DNA of 19,429 bases from CAVPMN01 sp963706425 (lineage in GTDB: Bacteria > Actinomycetota > Acidimicrobiia > Acidimicrobiales > Acidimicrobilacustridaceae): the NCBI GenBank assembly GCA_963706425.1, contig CAVPMN010000022.1, positions 1 through 19,429 on the forward strand, in the 5' to 3' direction. Position 1 is the stretch's first letter, and each line of letters starts with the position of its first letter. A model generated the notes under the pieces. That model saw only the letters and a program-made list of their open reading frames with translations. It was not told where the DNA came from and did no database searches. Positions 1 to 8,307 of this stretch are shown here, piece by piece. The position numbers and the translations under genes were made by a program.

Positions 1-594
1 GCCTCGGCGACCTCACCAGAGAGCAACACGTGGTCGAGTGCCGACAGCGAGCCTCGAATCCCCGACACCTTCCGCTTGAAGAACGGCTCGGTGGTGACCA
101 ACACCCTGGCCGAGCCGAGCTCGAGTCGCTGTTGGATCGGGTCGGGCCCGAACGCGGAACAGCACGGAGATCACGTTGCCGTGCTTGAAGGCGCCGAGGG
201 TGGCCACATAGAGATCGGGCACCCGGTCGAGCAGCAGCGCCACCAGTTGACCTCGCTCGACCCCGCAAATGGGCCCGCGTGGCGAAGCGGTTCGACAAAC
301 GGGCGAGGTCGGCGTAGGCCGGGTCGCGCCGCTCCCCCGCGCCGCCCACACCAGCGCATCGCCACATGGTCGGCACGTGGGCCGCGTGCGGGCGGACGAC
401 CGCCTCGTGAGCGATGTTGAGGCCATCGTCGGTCAGGCCGTCGAGCAGCCCACGGGCGGTGGTCCACGAGAAGGTCTCGCACTCGTGGTGGTAGTCGGCG
501 AGGTTGGCGTTCGCGCGGCAGCCGGACCCTTGCGGATGATCGGCCACGTGGTCTCCACCCGCTCCACTGAAGCCGCCTGCCTGTCCTCGGACAA
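1..594 (-). pseudogene. AMP-dependent acyl-CoA/acetate-CoA ligase, N-terminal part (frameshifted, runs off the window)
   Basis: The minus strand, read across several frame changes, gives the N-terminal region of an ANL-superfamily acyl-CoA synthetase, which activates a carboxylic acid as acyl-AMP and then the CoA thioester. Recognisable pieces in order are VERVETTWPIIRKG, LLDGLTDDGLNIAHEAV, YADLARLSNRFATRAH, VALLLDRVPDLYVATLGAFK, then AFGPDPIQQRLELGSARVL with VLVTTEPFFKRK. These match the start of acetate/medium-chain acyl-CoA ligases. The ATP-binding loop and catalytic lysine would lie beyond position 1. At least four single-base breaks occur (near 165, 290, 360 and 535), so no intact frame exists as given. 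The start is uncertain: TTG at 594 or GTG at 567, with no convincing ribosome site. It diverges from the oxidoreductase at 655. Family confidence is good; the substrate cannot be told. Confidence 0.72.
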
Positions 595-654
595 GGGTCG
601 AAGGTCCCCGGCCGTCTCGGGACGGCGGTGAACCCGGTTAGTAGACAGGTGGGC

Positions 655-1598
655 ATGGCCCATCCCCGTCGTCTCCGTTTCACCGCCGAGTTGCACGCTC
701 CACTCCCCGGTCACACCTGGCTCGACAGCGTCAGGGAGATCGAGGCGGCGGGCTACAGCACGCTGTTCGTGCCCGATCATTTCGACGAGGGTCCCGGGCC
801 GATCACCGCCATGGCGTCGGCCACGGCGGTCACGTCGACGCTCATCGTCGGTGCGCTCGTGTTCGACTGCGACTTCCGCCATCCGGCGGTGTTGGCCCAC
901 GAGTTGGCCACCATCGACCAGATCTCGGGAGGCCGGCTCGAGGTCGGCCTCGGTGCGGGATGGAAGCGGCTCGACTACGAACGGTCGGGCATCCCGATGG
1001 ATCCGCCCGGTGTGCGGGTGTCGCGGATGATCGAGCACACACCGCGTGCTGAAGGGGCTGTTCTCCGACCAGGCGGTCACGTTCGACGGCGAGCACTACC
1101 GGATCACCGACCTCGACGGCATGCCGAAGCCGGTAGCCCGAGCAGCCGCCGATCCTCATCGGCGGCGGCGCCCGCCACGTGCTCGGCTTCGCCGGAGCCG
1201 AGGCCGATATCGTCGGGGTCAACGCCTCGATCCACTCGGGCGAGATCGACACGGCCGCCGCCCAGGACGCCATGGCGACACGCATCGACGAGAAGGTCGA
1301 GTGGGTTCCACGCGGGCGCCGGCGAGCGTTTCGACGACCTCGAGCTCAATGCGTGGCTGGCGGTCGCCGAGGTCACCGACGGCGGCTGGTGCTCGCCGGG
1401 CGTCGGCCCGGGGTTCGGGGCCGAGCGCGCCGACGGCGGCTCCTCGCGTCACGCTCACCGTCGCTCATCGGGTCGGTGGCGGAGATCGCCGATCGGCTGC
1501 ACGAGCGCCGTGAGCGTTGGGGCTACTCGTACCACGTCATCCCGGGCGAGAAGTCCCACGACTTCGCGCCGATCGTGGGCAAGCTCACCGGCACGTGA
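655..1598 (+). pseudogene. LLM-class F420-dependent oxidoreductase (frameshifted)
   Basis: Assembled across frames this is a luciferase-like TIM-barrel oxidoreductase of the F420-dependent type, a family that moves hydride between coenzyme F420 and an unknown substrate in the cytoplasm. Diagnostic stretches are EIEAAGYSTLFVPDHF, ATAVTSTLIVGALVFDCDFR, RHPAVLAHELATIDQISGGR followed by LEVGLGAGW, LKGLFSDQAVTFDGEHYRI, PPILIGGGARHVLGFAGAEA, and a C-terminal WGYSYHVIPG. The order and spacing fit a full-length enzyme of about 314 residues. The frame changes near 1040, 1145, 1305 and 1445. Because all conserved blocks survive between the breaks, sequencing indels are more likely than decay. The ATG at 655 is preferred because it directly precedes the barrel's first strand; a weak AGGTGG lies upstream. 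The exact subfamily (possibly that of MSMEG_2516) is a guess. Confidence 0.8.
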
Positions 1599-1674
1599 CA
1601 GTTGTCGGCTTCCTGGAGCGGTCGCGATCTCGATCGGGCCACCACAGCGGCTGTCGGCGCCGCGTTGGCGTCGC

Positions 1675-2235
1675 TCAGCTTCCCTGATCGTGAGGGGCCA
1701 CCCGATCGTGATGAGCGCCCACGATGAACACCGCCAGCACCGCCGGTTCGGTGCCGGTGTTCGACCAGCGGTGGCGGGTGCCGTTCTGGATGATGGTGTC
1801 ACCTCGGTTGAGCACGACCTTGGCTCCGTCGTCGAGCTCGAGGGTGACCTGACCCGACAGCACCACTTCGAAGTCGATGGTGGCCGTGGTGTGCATGCCC
1901 GGGTCGTCGATCTCGAGATGCTGGGCCAGCCCGGGGAGCTTCTGGTCGAACTCGGCGAGGGCGGCCTCGATGTCGAGATCGGCCGGCACGCCGGCGCCGC
2001 CGTCGGGTGGCACGGTGAACAGCCCGAAGCGAAAGCCGCCGACCGGCGGGAAGTAGCTCGAGTGGTCGGGGAGGGCCCCGTCGTCGGGGAACTGCGGCGT
2101 CGTGTCCCCGCCCCAGATGCGGTGGAACTCGCTGCCGGGCATCAGCGAGAGGGTCACCGGTGGTACGTCGTCGTCTCGGACGAAGACGGCTTTGCCGTCG
2201 CCGTCATGGCCGGTCACGACACGTCGGACGTTCAT
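1675..2235 (-). CDS. Cupin-domain protein
   Basis: This 186-residue protein has a C-terminal single-domain cupin barrel. The segment HTTATIDFEVVLSGQ resembles cupin motif 1, where H, T and E take the metal-ligand positions. RGDTIIQNGTRHRWSN is motif 2, with the usual G-D at its start and H near its end. The N-terminal ~100 residues, including FHRIWGGD and FRFGLFTVPPD, resemble the first half of bicupin-like proteins but carry no clear metal motif. The start ATG at 2235 is well supported by AGGAG seven bases upstream on the minus strand; a longer upstream frame is rejected. The gene is intact, unlike its neighbours on the left. It is divergent from the M23 gene, with 175 bp between the two starts. 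The function is unknown; sugar, acid or dioxygenase roles are all possible. Confidence 0.78.
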   Translation of the reverse strand: MNVRRVVTGHDGDGKAVFVRDDDVPPVTLSLMPGSEFHRIWGGDTTPQFPDDGALPDHSSYFPPVGGFRFGLFTVPPDGGAGVPADLDIEAALAEFDQKLPGLAQHLEIDDPGMHTTATIDFEVVLSGQVTLELDDGAKVVLNRGDTIIQNGTRHRWSNTGTEPAVLAVFIVGAHHDRVAPHDQGS

Positions 2236-2410
2236 GAGCACGCTCCTGGGCTGAGGATGAGCCGACCCAAGGCTACGCGTCGCCTCGGAGCGCCGCCCGA
2301 GCGGGCACCGACGGAGGCGTCCCCCAGTGGCCGCGCCCCCGAAGCTACGATTCGTGGCGCTCGGAGCACCCTTTGTGTTCGATCGCCCGCTCGTGAGGAC
2401 CCTCATCGCC

Positions 2411-4225
2411 ATGCCGGCCCGTCGCCCGTGCCCCCGTCTCTCTTGGCTGCGTCTGCCCGCCGTCGTCGTCGTGGCCGCCGCGCTGTGGACGATGCCGAGC
2501 GTGGAGGCCGACGTGGTCGAACCCACCTCGCCCCCGACCACGCCGGCCTCGTCGATGCCGTTCGGATCGCTCGATGCTGCCGCCGCCAGCCCGGGTCGGG
2601 TCGAGGTCGGCGGATGGGCCGTCGACCCGATGAGCGCTACCCCGGTCACCGTCACCGTCACCGTCGACGGCACCGCCTTGGCGACGGTGACCGCCGATCA
2701 GCCCCGGCCCGACGTGGGCCAGGTCTATCCGGCCGCCGGGGCCAACCGAGGCTTCGTGGTGACGGTCGTGCCTGTCGGGGGAGGCGTGAAGCGGGTGTGC
2801 GCGCTCGCGGCGTCGGTCACCCTCGGCTGTCGGCAGGTGTCGTTCCCAGGTAGCCCCCTGGGTTCGCTCGATGCGGCGGTCCCGCTGATCGACGGCACCA
2901 TCCGCATGTCGGGCTGGGCGCTCGACCCCGACGTCTGGGACGGCCCCGCCGAGGTGCACGTGTGGTCCGACGCGGGGTTCGGCCGCGCGGTGTTGGCCGA
3001 CCGGTCTCGTCCCGATGTCGCCTCGGTGTTTCCCGGCTATGGCGACCGTCGCGGCTTCGAGGTCGAGCTGCCGGTCGCCTCAGGGGTGCGGTCCGTGTGC
3101 GCCTATGCCATGAACGTCGGCAGTGGCGCCACCAGCGAGCTCGGCTGCCGCACGGTGACGGTGTCGAGCGCCCGCCCATTGGGCAACGTCGACGGCGTGC
3201 ACGCCCTCCCCGGCGCGCGGGTGCGTATTGCCGGCTGGGCGCTCGACCCGACACGGTTGGCCGGCCCGGTCGACGTCCAGGTCTGGTCGGACACCGGCCC
3301 GGTGGGCGTGGTGTCCGCCTCGGCGTCGCGGCCCGATGTGGTCGCTGCGTTCCCCGCCTACGCGTCGGGGTTCGGCTTCGATCAGGAGCTGGCGGTGCCG
3401 CCGGGGACCCGGCGGGTCTGTGCCTACGCGATCAGCGGTCGTGATCGCTTCGGCGCCGAGATCGGGTGTCGCGATGTGGCCGTTCCCCCCCGAAACCCGA
3501 TCGGCAACCTCGACTCGGTCGTGCGGCGGGGCTCGACGTTCCGGCTCGGTGGATGGGCGCTCGACGGCGACACCGCCGATGCGGTGGAGGTGCACGTCTA
3601 TGTGAACGGCACCATCGCGGCGGTCGGTCGGGCCGACGAGGTGCGCTACGACATCCAGGCGCTCTATCCGGCCTTCGGCGCCGGACATGGGTTCGAGATC
3701 ACCGCGCCGATCGGTCTGTGGCCGGCCGAGGTGTGCGCCTATGCCATCAACGTCGGCACGGGATCGGTGAACTCCTCGCTCGGCTGTCGCACGCTGCCTG
3801 CGGTGACCGCGGCCGCCTGCCCGGTGGCCGGGGCTCGGTTCCGTAACGACTGGGGTGAGCCCCGCTCGGGTGGTCGCACCCACCGGGGCAACGATCTCAT
3901 GGCGCCGGCAAACACGCCGATCGTCACGCCGAACGCCGGCCGGGTTCGATTCCTCGACCACGTCGACGAGTACCCGACCACGGGTGGCGACCTCGGCGGT
4001 GTGTCATTGGGGGTCACCACGGCCGACGGCGACTGGTGGTACTTCGCCCACTTGTCGAGCATCAACCCCGGCTTGGTGGTTGGTCAGCAGATCCCCGCCG
4101 GCACGGTGATCGGCTGGGTCGGCCAAACCGGTAACGCCGTGCATTCCGTGCCGCATCTCCACATCGGGCTGTACTCGCTCGACGTGGCCACCAACCCGTT
4201 CTTCATCCTCGACGCGGTCTGCTGA
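2411..4225 (+). CDS. Secreted M23 (LytM-type) peptidase with four N-terminal ~100-residue repeats
   Basis: This is a 604-residue exported protein. Residues 1-33 form a signal peptide: basic start, hydrophobic LPAVVVVAAALW, then SVEA before the likely cut. Four repeats follow at about 50-145, 149-250, 256-357 and 363-465. Each opens with a P-[FLI]-G-[SN]-[LV]-D turn, has GWA-[VL]-D, a [RY]-[PY]-D-[VI]-x(3)-[FY]-P block, a G-F before a beta strand, and ends in a conserved cysteine pair (VCA...LGCR type) that could form a disulfide. Residues 470-604 are the peptidase: H491-x(3)-D495 in HRGND and H582-L-H584 supply the M23 zinc ligands and catalytic histidine. It probably cuts or binds peptidoglycan cross-links outside the cell, with the repeats as adhesion or wall-binding modules. 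The start at 2411 is chosen because the signal peptide begins there; GAGGA lies 11 bases upstream. The frame is intact. Confidence 0.88.
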   Translation: MPARRPCPRLSWLRLPAVVVVAAALWTMPSVEADVVEPTSPPTTPASSMPFGSLDAAAASPGRVEVGGWAVDPMSATPVTVTVTVDGTALATVTADQPRPDVGQVYPAAGANRGFVVTVVPVGGGVKRVCALAASVTLGCRQVSFPGSPLGSLDAAVPLIDGTIRMSGWALDPDVWDGPAEVHVWSDAGFGRAVLADRSRPDVASVFPGYGDRRGFEVELPVASGVRSVCAYAMNVGSGATSELGCRTVTVSSARPLGNVDGVHALPGARVRIAGWALDPTRLAGPVDVQVWSDTGPVGVVSASASRPDVVAAFPAYASGFGFDQELAVPPGTRRVCAYAISGRDRFGAEIGCRDVAVPPRNPIGNLDSVVRRGSTFRLGGWALDGDTADAVEVHVYVNGTIAAVGRADEVRYDIQALYPAFGAGHGFEITAPIGLWPAEVCAYAINVGTGSVNSSLGCRTLPAVTAAACPVAGARFRNDWGEPRSGGRTHRGNDLMAPANTPIVTPNAGRVRFLDHVDEYPTTGGDLGGVSLGVTTADGDWWYFAHLSSINPGLVVGQQIPAGTVIGWVGQTGNAVHSVPHLHIGLYSLDVATNPFFILDAVC

Positions 4226-4239
4226 CCTCGGCTGCCAAG

Positions 4240-4392
4240 ATGGCGGACGCCGATCTGTTGAGCCGCTGGTACGCCGAGCACCTCGGCATCGAGGTCGAGG
4301 TCGACCCCGAGCTCTACCCCAACGGTCGTTTCGCGCAGCTCACCGATCCCGAGGGCAATGCCGTGCAGCTGTGGGAGCCGCTCCAGCCCTGA
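4240..4392 (+). pseudogene. Glyoxalase/VOC-fold remnant with internal deletion
   Basis: A 50-codon frame joins the two ends of a vicinal-oxygen-chelate protein. The N-terminal WYAEHLGIEVE is the usual beta-alpha opening, and the C-terminal NGRFAQLTDPEGNAVQLWEP is the very typical last strands, including the glutamate ligand before the end. About 60-70 middle residues found in normal family members (roughly 110-130 residues long) are absent. The junction lies at GIEVEVDPE, where the DNA has GAGGTCGAGGTC, a 6-bp direct repeat that could be the deletion scar. A 50-residue version cannot form the paired barrel or metal site, so it is probably not an active enzyme. It begins 15 bp after the M23 gene. 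Confidence 0.6.
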
Positions 4393-4437
4393 TCGGTCGT
4401 CGCCCCCCGAGCGCGCTGGCACCGGCGCGCGCGAAGG

Positions 4438-4443
4438 TAGATT
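4438..4443 (+). promoter_or_regulatory. Candidate -10 box (TAGATT) for a leaderless mRNA
   Basis: TAGATT fits the actinobacterial TAnnnT -10 consensus and ends six bases before the ATG at 4450, so transcription would start at or next to the start codon. There is no ribosome-binding site in those six bases, as expected for a leaderless message. No clear -35 is visible. Confidence 0.4.
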
Positions 4444-4449
4444 CCGGCC

Positions 4450-4695
4450 ATGTCCGACTACGTCATCCCACCCCCCGAACCCAAAGAGATCGACGAGAAG
4501 AACTGGCTCGAGCTCCAGCACTTCATCGATCGAGCGGTGCTGCGGGGCCATCCCTCCGGCGAGGAGAAGTGCGGCAACTGCCTGTACTACCTCGACACCG
4601 ACAGCGACCTCACCTACTGCTGGCACCAGCAGATCCGCATCCTGGTGGGCTTCGACTGGTGGTGCCAGTGGTGGGAGGAGATCCCCGCGGAGTGA
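4450..4695 (+). CDS. Small four-cysteine protein with HiPIP-like motif
   Basis: This 81-residue soluble protein has no signal peptide. Its C-terminal half has four cysteines: C41-x2-C44-x12-C57-x14-C72, in the context CGNCLYY, TYCWHQQ and DWWCQWW. The order C-x2-C, a lone C, then an aromatic-rich lone C followed by W resembles the cluster-binding end of high-potential iron-sulfur proteins, where the last cysteine usually sits in G-[WY]-C-x2-W. Here W replaces that G and the protein is cytoplasmic by sequence, while classical HiPIPs are exported. A [4Fe-4S] cluster or a zinc site are both possible. The N-terminal half is acidic and helix-forming (DEKNWLELQHFIDRAVLRG). The leaderless -10 box fixes the start. 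The stop overlaps the next start (GTGA). Assignment to a family is tentative; that it is a real gene is well supported. Confidence 0.72.
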   Translation: MSDYVIPPPEPKEIDEKNWLELQHFIDRAVLRGHPSGEEKCGNCLYYLDTDSDLTYCWHQQIRILVGFDWWCQWWEEIPAE

Positions 4696-4865
4696 CCGGA
4701 TCGTCGGCGCCCGCCGACGACTTGGAGTCGCTCGAGGAGACCCTCAAGATCCTGAGCAGCCCCGCATTGATGGCGGCGGTCCGAGCCGGTGAAGAGGACC
4801 TGGCGGAGGGCCGAACCCAGCGGCTGTCACGCGACGAGACGCTGGCCCGTGTCGCCGAGAAATGA
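4692..4865 (+). CDS. Phd/YefM-type antitoxin, C-terminal (toxin-binding) part only
   Basis: This 57-residue frame starts with GTG overlapping the previous stop by the GTGA arrangement. The sequence DDLESLEETLKILSSPALM followed by AAVRAGEEDLAEGRT is the typical helical C-terminal half of Phd/YefM antitoxins, the part that wraps around a RelE/YoeB-like toxin. The N-terminal ~45 residues that form the DNA-binding dimer are missing, and no toxin gene follows: the next feature is the oppositely oriented tmRNA. It may be a remnant fused by deletion behind the upstream gene, or a short stand-alone anti-toxin peptide. Translation would be coupled to the four-cysteine gene. Confidence 0.55.
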   Translation: MTGSSAPADDLESLEETLKILSSPALMAAVRAGEEDLAEGRTQRLSRDETLARVAEK

Positions 4866-4900
4866 GCTCGTCTCCCAACGAGTCCAGATGGGCATCGGGC

Positions 4901-4944
4901 AGCTCCAACAACGCTCGAACCTGAGCTCGAGCGCTCTTGGAGCT
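4901..4944 (-). terminator. Two-tier hairpin overlapping the tmRNA 3' end, probable terminator/processing site
   Basis: Two nested perfect inverted repeats are visible. The inner one pairs 4912-4918 with 4927-4933 (CGCTCGA/TCGAGCG). The outer one pairs 4901-4908 with 4937-4944 (AGCTCCAA/TTGGAGCT). The outer arm contains the 3' acceptor strand of the tmRNA, so the downstream RNA can compete with the acceptor stem. On the minus strand the inner stem is followed by TTGTTGG, only a weak U-run. Confidence 0.5.
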
Positions 4945-5318
4945 GGGGGGAATCGAACCCCCGTCCGTCAAGTGGTCACCGCCCGTGATACGACCATTCC
5001 CGGTTTCGGCTCTACGGCTGCCGACCCGCCGGGTCGGGTGGGGCGCGAGCCCCACCGCCGGGTCTTTCCCCGAGGTCAGCGGTCTTTCACGCCGTCAGCG
5101 GTCTCTCCCTGCCGTCCACCGCTACTTCTGTTGCCGGGCTGTAGCGGTCAGGCCCCGTGCGCCATTGCTGGTCACGATGTCTCTCTACTTCCTGACTAGA
5201 TCAGGCAGCGAGAGCGAACTCGCCATCGGCGGTTCTTTGGGTGCCCCGTTTAAGGAGTCTGAGCAACTCCGGTCGCACGATTCGGCTTCCGGTCTCAACG
5301 TCGAAACCGATCAGCCCC
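4938..5318 (-). ncRNA. ssrA: tmRNA (transfer-messenger RNA)
   Basis: This is the trans-translation RNA that rescues stalled ribosomes together with SmpB (encoded at 11399). The minus strand begins with GGGGCTGATCGGTTTCGACG, the standard one-piece tmRNA 5' end, and finishes with a T-loop and acceptor strand in which GGTTCGATTCC lies between C and G runs, followed by CAGCTCC-A. 5' GGGGCUG pairs with 3' CAGCUCC. The terminal CCA is not encoded. The tag reading frame at 5201-5245 ends ADGEFALAA then TGA, matching the universal ALAA degradation signal. With A at -4 the resume codon is probably GGC, giving GTQRTADGEFALAA. The length of about 381 nt is normal. The 4866-4937 and 5319-5527 flanks hold no gene that I can see. 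No certain promoter is visible; TACCAT at 5399-5394 (minus) is a weak candidate. Confidence 0.95.
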
Positions 5319-5527
5319 TTGTGTAGATCTGTGCCTGGTTGCTCCCTGGTGGTTGCGAGCTGTGACAGTCCGCCCATTGTGGCGGGCTGATCCATGGTAG
5401 CGGCGGCCATCCGGAACGACCCCGATCCACAGCACGGATCCCACCCGCTCACCATCCTCGACGACGACTGATCGAGCGTTGAGCGAGCGACCGGGGCGAC
5501 CGGCGGCGAGGGGCGTCCTCGGCCATC

Positions 5528-8245
5528 ATGGCGCCCATGCCAGAAGGAACCATGTGGCCCCGATCGACGAGCCGGCGGGCGGTCACGGTCGGGGTGTTGA
5601 TCGGGCCTATCGCCACGATCGTCGGGGTCGTCGGTCCGCTGTCGTCGTCGGCCGACGCCGCACCCGTGTGCACCAAGATCTTCACGGGTGAGGACGACGA
5701 CCACTACATCAACCCGCTTAATTGGCGGTCGGTACCGGGCAATCTCACCGGCGTCCCGGGTCCCACCGACTACGCCTGCTCAGACCTCGACATGTACTTC
5801 GAGACCAACAGCGAGGGCGACTTTCGAACCGTCCGGGGCATCAACTTCGACGGGATACTGGAGATCTACTACGGCGAGTTGCGTATCGGAGCACGATGAA
5901 CGGCAGCGATGACTCCTTCGTCAACGAGCTCTATGTCTACGACGGACGACGCGGGGCACGTCGACGCTCACGGTCAACGATTCGCTCGACGTCTACGACG
6001 GTCGGTCCGGGATTGCCGAACGGAGCCACTGCGGCTCGCAGCGGGCGCACCGTGGTCGGGCCTGCAGGCTCCCTCTTCATCGATGGCGGGCTGCCGCTCG
6101 ACGGCCAGCACACGCTGCGCAACGAGGGGGAGTCGCTCTGGTTCTTCGGGGACGTGAGTCTCTGCGACGGTTCGGTCATCGAGAACGCCGGCACGTTCGA
6201 GCTGCCGACCGACGGCGATTCGATGGTCACGTGCGGAAGTGCGGCGAACGGTCCGGGCCGGTTCGTCAACGAGGTCACCGGCACGGTCACCAAGCTCTTC
6301 TCCGGCTCGAACGACACCGTCGCCACCAGCTTCCAAAACGACGGGACGTTGGTGGTGGAGTCGGACACCCTGAACCTCACCGGCGATCTGACCAACCTCA
6401 CTGCCGGAGCACTCACCGGCGGCACCTATGAGCTCCGGGGGCACGCTGAAGATCGGCGAGCTGGGCGGTGGCGGTTTGTCCACCAACGCCGCCAACGTCA
6501 TCCTCGACGAGACGGGCGCAGGCATCACCAACGCGAGCGATGTCTCTGCATTCGCCACCCTCACGACGAACGCCCGGACCGGCACGCTCGATGTGAGATC
6601 CGGCAACGAGATCGCTGTCGCCAGCCTGTTCGCCAACGCCGGCCAGCTGCTGATCGGGCCCGGTGGAGTTCTCAGGGCGCCCGGCGCCAACTCGGCGATC
6701 AACCTCAACGGGGGTCGTCTCGAAGGCGTCGGCACGGTGCAGGCCACGACGGTCCGCAACAACGGCGGTGTGGTGGCCCCCGGCACGAGCCCGGGCGTGC
6801 TCACGGTCAACGGGAACTTCCAGCAAGGTGCGTCTGGAACACTCGAGATGGAGATCGACGGCACCACGCCCGGCACGACCGTACGACCGGCTGGTCGATC
6901 ACCGGATCGGCGACCATCAACGGCACGCTCGACCTGACGACGGGCTTCGATCCGGCCGACAGCGACGTGTTCACGTTGATCACCGCGGCGGCGCGCACGG
7001 GCGGGTTCTCGGTGGTCAAGACCCGCAAGCCCGGCCGGGCCGCGCCTATCAGGTCCTCTACCAGCCGAACGCCGTGGCGGTCACACCTGCGCCGCCACCG
7101 CCTGGGGTGCTGTTCACCCCGGTCGACCCGGTCCGCGTCCTCGATTCGCGGCCGTCGTCGCAGGTGGGCCCTTCAACACCCCCTGGACGACGCAGACCAT
7201 CCGTCCGGTGACGGTGACCGGGGTCGGCGGCGTGCCGGCGGATGCGGAGGCGGTGGCGCTCAACGTCACGGTCACGAACACGACCGCGTCGTCGACCTGG
7301 TGGTCTTCCCGCGGGCGAGCGATCAGCCGGTGGTCGTCGAACCTCAATTGGCAGGCGGGGTGGACCATCCCGAACGCGGTGACGGTCAAGGTCGGCGTCG
7401 TCGGTGCCGACGCCGGCAAGATCAGCGTCTACAACAACAACGGCATCGCCGACGTGATCATCGACGTCGTCGGCTACTACAAGGCCGGCACCGGGGCCGG
7501 GTTCACGTCGCTCGACCCGGTGCGGATCATCGACTCGCGTCCGTCGTCGCAGGTGGGCCCGTATTCACCTCGCCGTGGACCACGCAGACGACCCGGGACG
7601 TGACCGGTCACCGGCGCCCGCGGGCGTGCCGGCTGACGCCGAGGCGGTGGTGCTCAACGTGACGGTCACCGGCACCACGGCGTCGTCGAACCTGCGACTC
7701 TGGCCGACGGGTCTTCCGACACCGCTCGTCTCGAACCTGAACTGGCCGCCGGGTGGACGATCCCCAACTCGGTCACGGTCAAGGTCGGAGCGAACAACCA
7801 GATCAGCGTCTACAACAACAACGGCAATGCCGATGTGATCGTCGACGTGGTCGGGTTACTTCGTTGCCGGGACCGGCGACGAGCCTTCCATCCGCTCACG
7901 CCCAACCGCATCCAGGACTCTCGGCCGGCTTCGCGGGTGGGGGCCTACAGCACGCCCTGGGGTGCGGGGGATCACGCGGCCCGGTCACGGTCACGGCCAC
8001 CGGCGGGGTGCCCGTCGAGGCGTCGGCCGTCCTGTTGAACACCACCGTCACCGGCACCACCGCCTCGTCGAACCTGCGCATCTGGCCGGTTGGCCCGCTG
8101 CCCACGGTGTCGAGCCTCAACTGGCAGCCCGGGTGGACCATCGCCAACACGGTCACCGCCAAGGTGGGCGCCGGGCACGATCAGCGTCTACAACAACAAC
8201 GGCAACGCCGACGTGATCGCGGATGTGGCTGGTTGGTACGGTTAG
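5528..8245 (+). pseudogene. Large secreted protein: beta-rich N-terminal region plus three C-terminal 'LDSRP' repeats (multiply frameshifted)
   Basis: Reconstructed across frames this is a ~900-residue exported protein. It has a signal peptide (RRAVTVGVLIGPIATIVGVV, then SSSADA), an N-terminal CTK...NPLNW domain, then a glycine/threonine/asparagine-rich beta-helix-like region (SLCDGSVIENAGTFELP, VAPGTSPGVLTVNG, YDRLSITGSATINGTLDL). Three ~125-residue C-terminal repeats follow, starting near 7115, 7510 and 7885. Each has [LN]P-[VN]-R-[VI]-x-DSRP, GGVP-x-[DE]-A-x-AV-x-LN-T/V-T-V-T, SNLNW or SSLNW, and ISVYNNNGxADVI-x-DV. About 18 single-base breaks occur (5890, 5955, 6010, 6435, 6882, 6893, 7025, 7171, 7293, 7325, 7562, 7605, 7748, 7854, 7888, 7968, 7978, 8172), often in compensating pairs. 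It ends in GWYG-stop with no wall anchor. It is paralogous to the next gene. A cell-surface or adhesive role is inference. Confidence 0.7.
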
Positions 8246-8307
8246 TGAGTTGGGGGTACGTGGGCCGGCTCGCCACGCGGATCTGAGCCGTTCGGGAGGG
8301 AGTGCGG

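Noticed and set aside
2346..2351. TACGAT as -10 box for the M23 gene
   Set aside because: It fits TAnnnT, but there is no -35, the 5' leader would be about 50 nt, and such hexamers occur often by chance; not strong enough to list.
1599..2853. Continuation of the plus-strand frame from the oxidoreductase through the cupin region
   Set aside because: It is the antisense of the intact cupin gene and enters the M23 gene in the wrong frame; no conserved sequence appears.
4692..4937. Complete toxin-antitoxin module next to ssrA
   Set aside because: Only an antitoxin C-terminal fragment is present, and no toxin-like frame lies in 4866-4937 or nearby.
5368..5387. Hairpin GTCCGCC/GGCGGGC upstream of ssrA
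   Set aside because: The stem is short with a G-U pair, has no U-run and no clear partner feature; it may be chance in GC-rich DNA.
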